Assembly (NCBI GenBank): GCA_916048095.2 | Contig: OU696573.1 | Coordinates: forward strand, 8,154,306-8,218,305 | Length of the DNA: 64,000 nt | Reading direction: 5' to 3' | Origin: Sacculina carcini | Taxonomy: Eukaryota; Arthropoda; Thecostraca; Sacculinidae | Shown: one piece after another, positions 62,191 to 64,000 of the stretch | Position numbering within the stretch: the first letter of the stretch is position 1 | Layout of the letters: every line of letters starts with the position of its first letter | Made by a program: the position numbers and the translations under genes | The notes under the pieces: generated by a model | The model's database searches: none | What the model saw: only the letters and a program-made list of their open reading frames with translations | What the model was told of the DNA's origin: nothing

Positions 62191-62900
62191 TTCATACTCG
62201 GAATGAATCAGACTGGCAGGCCACCAAGTACACATGTAGTAAATTCCTCAGCGCATTTCTCTCATGACAAACACACACACACACACACACATCTGCTGTA
62301 CTGGCCAACACACTCGTGATGAACTCACATGTACAGCCCAATGCAACGAGACAAAAATAAATCGACCGCTCAATGTGAAACCACCTCCGTGTGTGTGTGT
62401 GTGTGTTAGCACATTCCAAGGGAAATGGCAAACGGCCGAGTGAAGAAAAAACGGTGACACGTCAGGCCCCTGTGCCTGTACTCCAGGTGATATTCAGATG
62501 AAACTATAGAAGACATAAACAATAGGAAACATCTCAACAGACAAATAGGTCACAAACTTCTTCACACTATGAACCTCACAGATATAAACCTTAATGAACA
62601 GAATATGAAAATCAATTAAATTAAAACACCCACCTAGCAATTTGACTTACTACTTAAAAATACAACTAATCCATCAACGTTTCAATACAACCTTGTACTC
62701 CTTGTACTCAAGTAACTCCTTACATATTTAAGCTTCACATCCAGAGAAAATTCCCCTGAATGGGTACCTCTGCTATGTAGGTCACTGAACACATACATAC
62801 ACAAGGTATACCGAATAACATCATCTCCATAAAACAATGTAGGCAAAATGATGTGGAGCATTTGAAAGTGAACGCCTATCACTCGTACACAGTTGCCGAA
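58005..62900 (-). CDS. FAM120: FAM120 family protein (constitutive coactivator of PPAR-gamma-like), C-terminal 499 aa; gene continues beyond the right edge
   Basis: Six exons (62900-62724, 61553-61447, 60923-60798, 59740-59357, 58835-58313, 58187-58005) join in phase into 1500 nt. Human FAM120A (Ossa) is an RNA-binding scaffold for Src-family kinases, and FAM120B is described as a PPAR-gamma coactivator. Invertebrate members are little studied. Matches to human FAM120A: EFS...KLKY|IREW against EFSPVIIKEW, QRLWFGTTEDEKKRRMRVFL against KRLWLGKAVEDKNRRMRAFL, and HLIVLACVLRYMM against HLMVLCCVLRYMV. Also ELDAFIAQAL, RGVQLASLFMQGVEHVLF, NDACGSPVSW, CCPWLYFDGKLF, VRQAVLDGVS and GGRLEVGGVVVGSW. Features of its own: a Ser-rich insert (SSSSSSS, about residue 150 of the fragment), Gly/Arg-rich C-terminal segments and a Gln-rich end. 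The N-terminal PIN/FEN-like domain lies outside the window. Confidence 0.93.
58198..58232 (-). promoter_or_regulatory. (TG)n tract before the FAM120 terminal exon
   Basis: Sense-strand TGTGTG repeats end about 12 bases before the AG in a 125-nt intron, where the polypyrimidine tract would be. Confidence 0.5.
58313..58835 (-). CDS. FAM120: FAM120 exon encoding LLKAAR...VRQAVLDG...LEVGGVVVGSW
   Basis: Acceptor CATGCAG|CTATTT, donor AAG|GTAGAG, 523 nt, GC-rich. It contains NQVHMANQLDLVRQAVLDGV, a Pro-rich run (LAPTLPPPLPPTLPPP), GGRLEVGGVVVGSWAAN (human GGKLEIAGTVVGHWAGS) and Gly/Arg-rich segments. The GC-rich antisense frames over it are shadows. Confidence 0.94.
58846..58892. repeat. (CA)n microsatellite in a FAM120 intron
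   Basis: CA with CATA interruptions, read as TG on the sense strand. It ends about 10 bases upstream of the acceptor of the exon at 58835. Confidence 0.9.
59357..59740 (-). CDS. FAM120: FAM120 exon encoding RYMM, Ser-rich insert, LFMQGVEHVLF, CCPWLYFDGKLF
   Basis: Acceptor TGTGCAG|GTACATG, donor CACAG|GTGTGG, 384 nt. Where human FAM120A has a short loop after RYMV, this protein has an insert of about 35 residues with seven consecutive Ser and a Gly/Cys-rich end (APCRGGG) before ELDAFIAQAL. The rest aligns closely. Confidence 0.95.
59920..60005. repeat. Hairpin-forming repeat in a FAM120 intron
   Basis: Arms AGGTATTACCACTTAG (59920-59935) and CTAAGTGGCAATACCT (59990-60005) pair at 15 of 16 positions. 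The loop repeats GAGGTAATACC words in both orientations. Confidence 0.8.
60224..60472 (+). mobile_element. hAT-like MITE in a FAM120 intron
   Basis: The left end CGGTCGTTCTAAATC and right end GGTTAAGAACCACAG are a decayed CAGTGGTTCTTAACC pair. Flanks CACTAAAC (60216-60223) and CTCTAAAC (60473-60480) agree at 7 of 8 positions. It is 249 bp and non-coding. Confidence 0.72.
60798..60923 (-). CDS. FAM120: FAM120 exon encoding TTEDEKKRRMR...CVLR
   Basis: Acceptor ATGTGCAG|TACTACC, donor CTCAG|GTAAGT, 126 nt. It encodes EDEKKRRMRVFLSCMHCDTA and VPQHLIVLACVL, very close to the human EDKNRRMRAFLACMRSDTPA and VPTHLMVLCCVL. Confidence 0.95.
61447..61553 (-). CDS. FAM120: FAM120 exon encoding IREWVYS...RLWFG
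   Basis: Acceptor GTGCTAG|ATCCGC, donor TTCGG|GTCAGT, 107 nt. It encodes IREWVYSRSNPYTQPDLV and VPTVQRLWFG, matching IIKEWAAYKGKSPQTPELV and PNLKRLWLG of human FAM120A. It is too short to stand out as an open frame. Confidence 0.92.
61571..61651. repeat. (CA)n and (TA)25 in a FAM120 intron
   Basis: CA tracts at 61572-61600 followed by a TA run at 61601-61651. On the sense strand this sits upstream of the acceptor at 61554. Confidence 0.95.
62152..62410. repeat. (TG)n, (CA)n, (TG)n tracts in a FAM120 intron
   Basis: TG at about 62154-62187, CA at about 62269-62291 and TG at about 62390-62406. Confidence 0.9.
62724..62900 (-). CDS. FAM120: FAM120 exon encoding LPTLFY...KLKY
   Basis: Acceptor TTTGTAG|TTCGGC, donor TAT|GTAAGG, 59 codons, phase 0 at both ends. 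Similarity to human FAM120A is modest (ILPTLFY for LLY region, VIRYTLCMYVF for VRQYVYGVLF, GEFS for PEFS). It is supported by perfect phase and by continuation into IREW. Confidence 0.8.
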
Positions 62901-62958
62901 CTACAAACAATTGCCAACTGCAAAACACACCTCAATCCTGAATGAATACAACCATTTC

Positions 62959-63199
62959 CACTGAGGGATCCAGCACGGGGGTGGCTGATGGGGCTGAACC
63001 CCCAAAAATTTCCATCAACTCTTCATAACCAAGATATTCACTAAAATGGGCCAAGAAGAATATCTCTCTGTATAATTGGTAGATATAAGCATTATCGTTG
63101 CATAATGATGCATGCACATCACTGATTGCCCCATAAATTCAGCCACCCAAAACAATTTAATTCAGCCCCTCCCAAAATTGCACTCTGGAAACGCCACTG
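62959..63199. mobile_element. hAT-like MITE, family D, with target-site duplication
   Basis: The element starts CACTGAGGGATCCAGCACGG and ends GGAAACGCCACTG. Flanks ACCATTTC (62951-62958) and ACAATTTC (63200-63207) agree at 7 of 8 positions. The interior has GGGGCTGAACCCCC and AATTCAGCCCC blocks. It lies 59 bases upstream (sense) of the first FAM120 exon in the window, so it is inside an intron. Confidence 0.8.
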
Positions 63200-63207
63200 A
63201 CAATTTC

Positions 63208-63741
63208 GATGATGAAAAAGTGGCAAGGCGACACTAATAATTAGAATGACCTTTTGTTGCAAATACAACTTTTTATCATAGAATCTGTTCATAATAAGGA
63301 GCCAAAAATTAATATTTCATTGATCTGAAATAAGTATTAAATAAATTATAAATGCAACTTTTTGTTTTAGCGCAACTTTTTCATTTTTAAGATCAACTAT
63401 TTAGATTTAGGACAATTTCGAACTTTTAGAACAATTATTTCACACTATCCAGAACAATTGTTAGTTGTAAAGTTGTACAATGCAGCAAATGTTCATGTAT
63501 TGTCAACATAAACTCGATAAACATGTATCTGCAAGGTGGGTGAATATTGTGTACGTGTGTGGTGCTAGACATCCTGCGTGTGTATAGCACCACATACGGA
63601 CACACACATGTATAGACACAATACAGACAGAATATATAATATAGACATACATCTCTGATATAGACACGTGCATTTGTGCAATAGAAATAAACATTAATTT
63701 TTATACTTTTCGAGCAATCTTAGAGCAACTAGTTAGATCAA
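63208..63741. other. Gene-free stretch, presumed FAM120 intron
   Basis: AT-rich. No exon matching the PYIFHVLTKG or upstream regions of FAM120 was found, so the next exon lies beyond the window. Confidence 0.5.
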
Positions 63742-63817
63742 CAGTACTACAGTACAGTAACAGTACTACAGTACAGTAACAGTACTACAGTACAGTAACA
63801 GTACTACAGTACAGTAA
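63742..63817 (+). repeat. 19-bp tandem repeat, 4 perfect copies
   Basis: Four identical units of CAGTACTACAGTACAGTAA, each with internal palindromic GTAC words. Confidence 0.92.
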
Positions 63818-64000
63818 CAGTCAATATAATTACCGCATAATCAGATGATATTTTATCTGCAAAATCTATTTAGACCTTGACACATTTAAGAAATTAGCAT
63901 CAAGTGATAATTTCAAATTATACTGTGTATTTAAATGTCACTACCAGGCATCAGTGCGACAGACTTGACAGACTAGACAGGCATGTGAAACACACAATCT

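Overview
The window is nuclear DNA from an animal, most likely an invertebrate. It has spliced genes with GT-AG introns, several LINE clades, a tRNA-headed SINE, many short hAT-like elements and an extreme density of (CA/TG)n and (TA)n microsatellites. The phylum cannot be fixed from the sequence alone. Both recognisable protein-coding genes are on the minus strand.

Gene 1 (36771-40263, possibly starting at 41303) is a PIM-family serine/threonine kinase. Four coding exons join in phase into 1071 nt (356 aa) with every catalytic motif intact. There are two candidate first exons of identical phase, and two perfect TGACGTCA sites lie just upstream of the nearer one.

Gene 2 (58005-62900, continuing past the right edge) is a FAM120 (constitutive coactivator of PPAR-gamma-like) orthologue. 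Six C-terminal exons join in phase into 1500 nt (499 aa plus stop). The N-terminal nuclease-like part is not in the window. Most 3' splice sites of both genes are preceded by (TG)-rich rather than plain pyrimidine tracts.

Layout. 1-240: LINE scrap. 245-8150: microsatellites, two inverted copies of a CAGTGGCGGC hAT-like MITE, a CpG-rich block and one possible small exon. 8150-15900: minisatellites and two more hAT-like elements with target-site duplications. 15880-17830 and 21375-22172: two CR1-like LINE copies. 22200-27170: microsatellites, a 13-bp minisatellite, a LINE 3' end and two hAT-like elements. 28478-28690: tRNA-derived SINE. 28700-36770: AT-rich, no gene seen. 36771-41303: PIM gene. 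43992-45543: 22-bp minisatellite split by a LINE. 45545-50095: near-complete but broken LINE with ORF1, endonuclease and reverse transcriptase. 52426-52827: TA-flanked inverted-repeat element. 58005-62900: FAM120. 62959-63199: another hAT-like MITE.

There is no sign of an operon, phage, plasmid, CRISPR array or prokaryotic system. Most long open frames in the window are translations of microsatellites (Cys-Val or His-Thr repeats) and are not genes.
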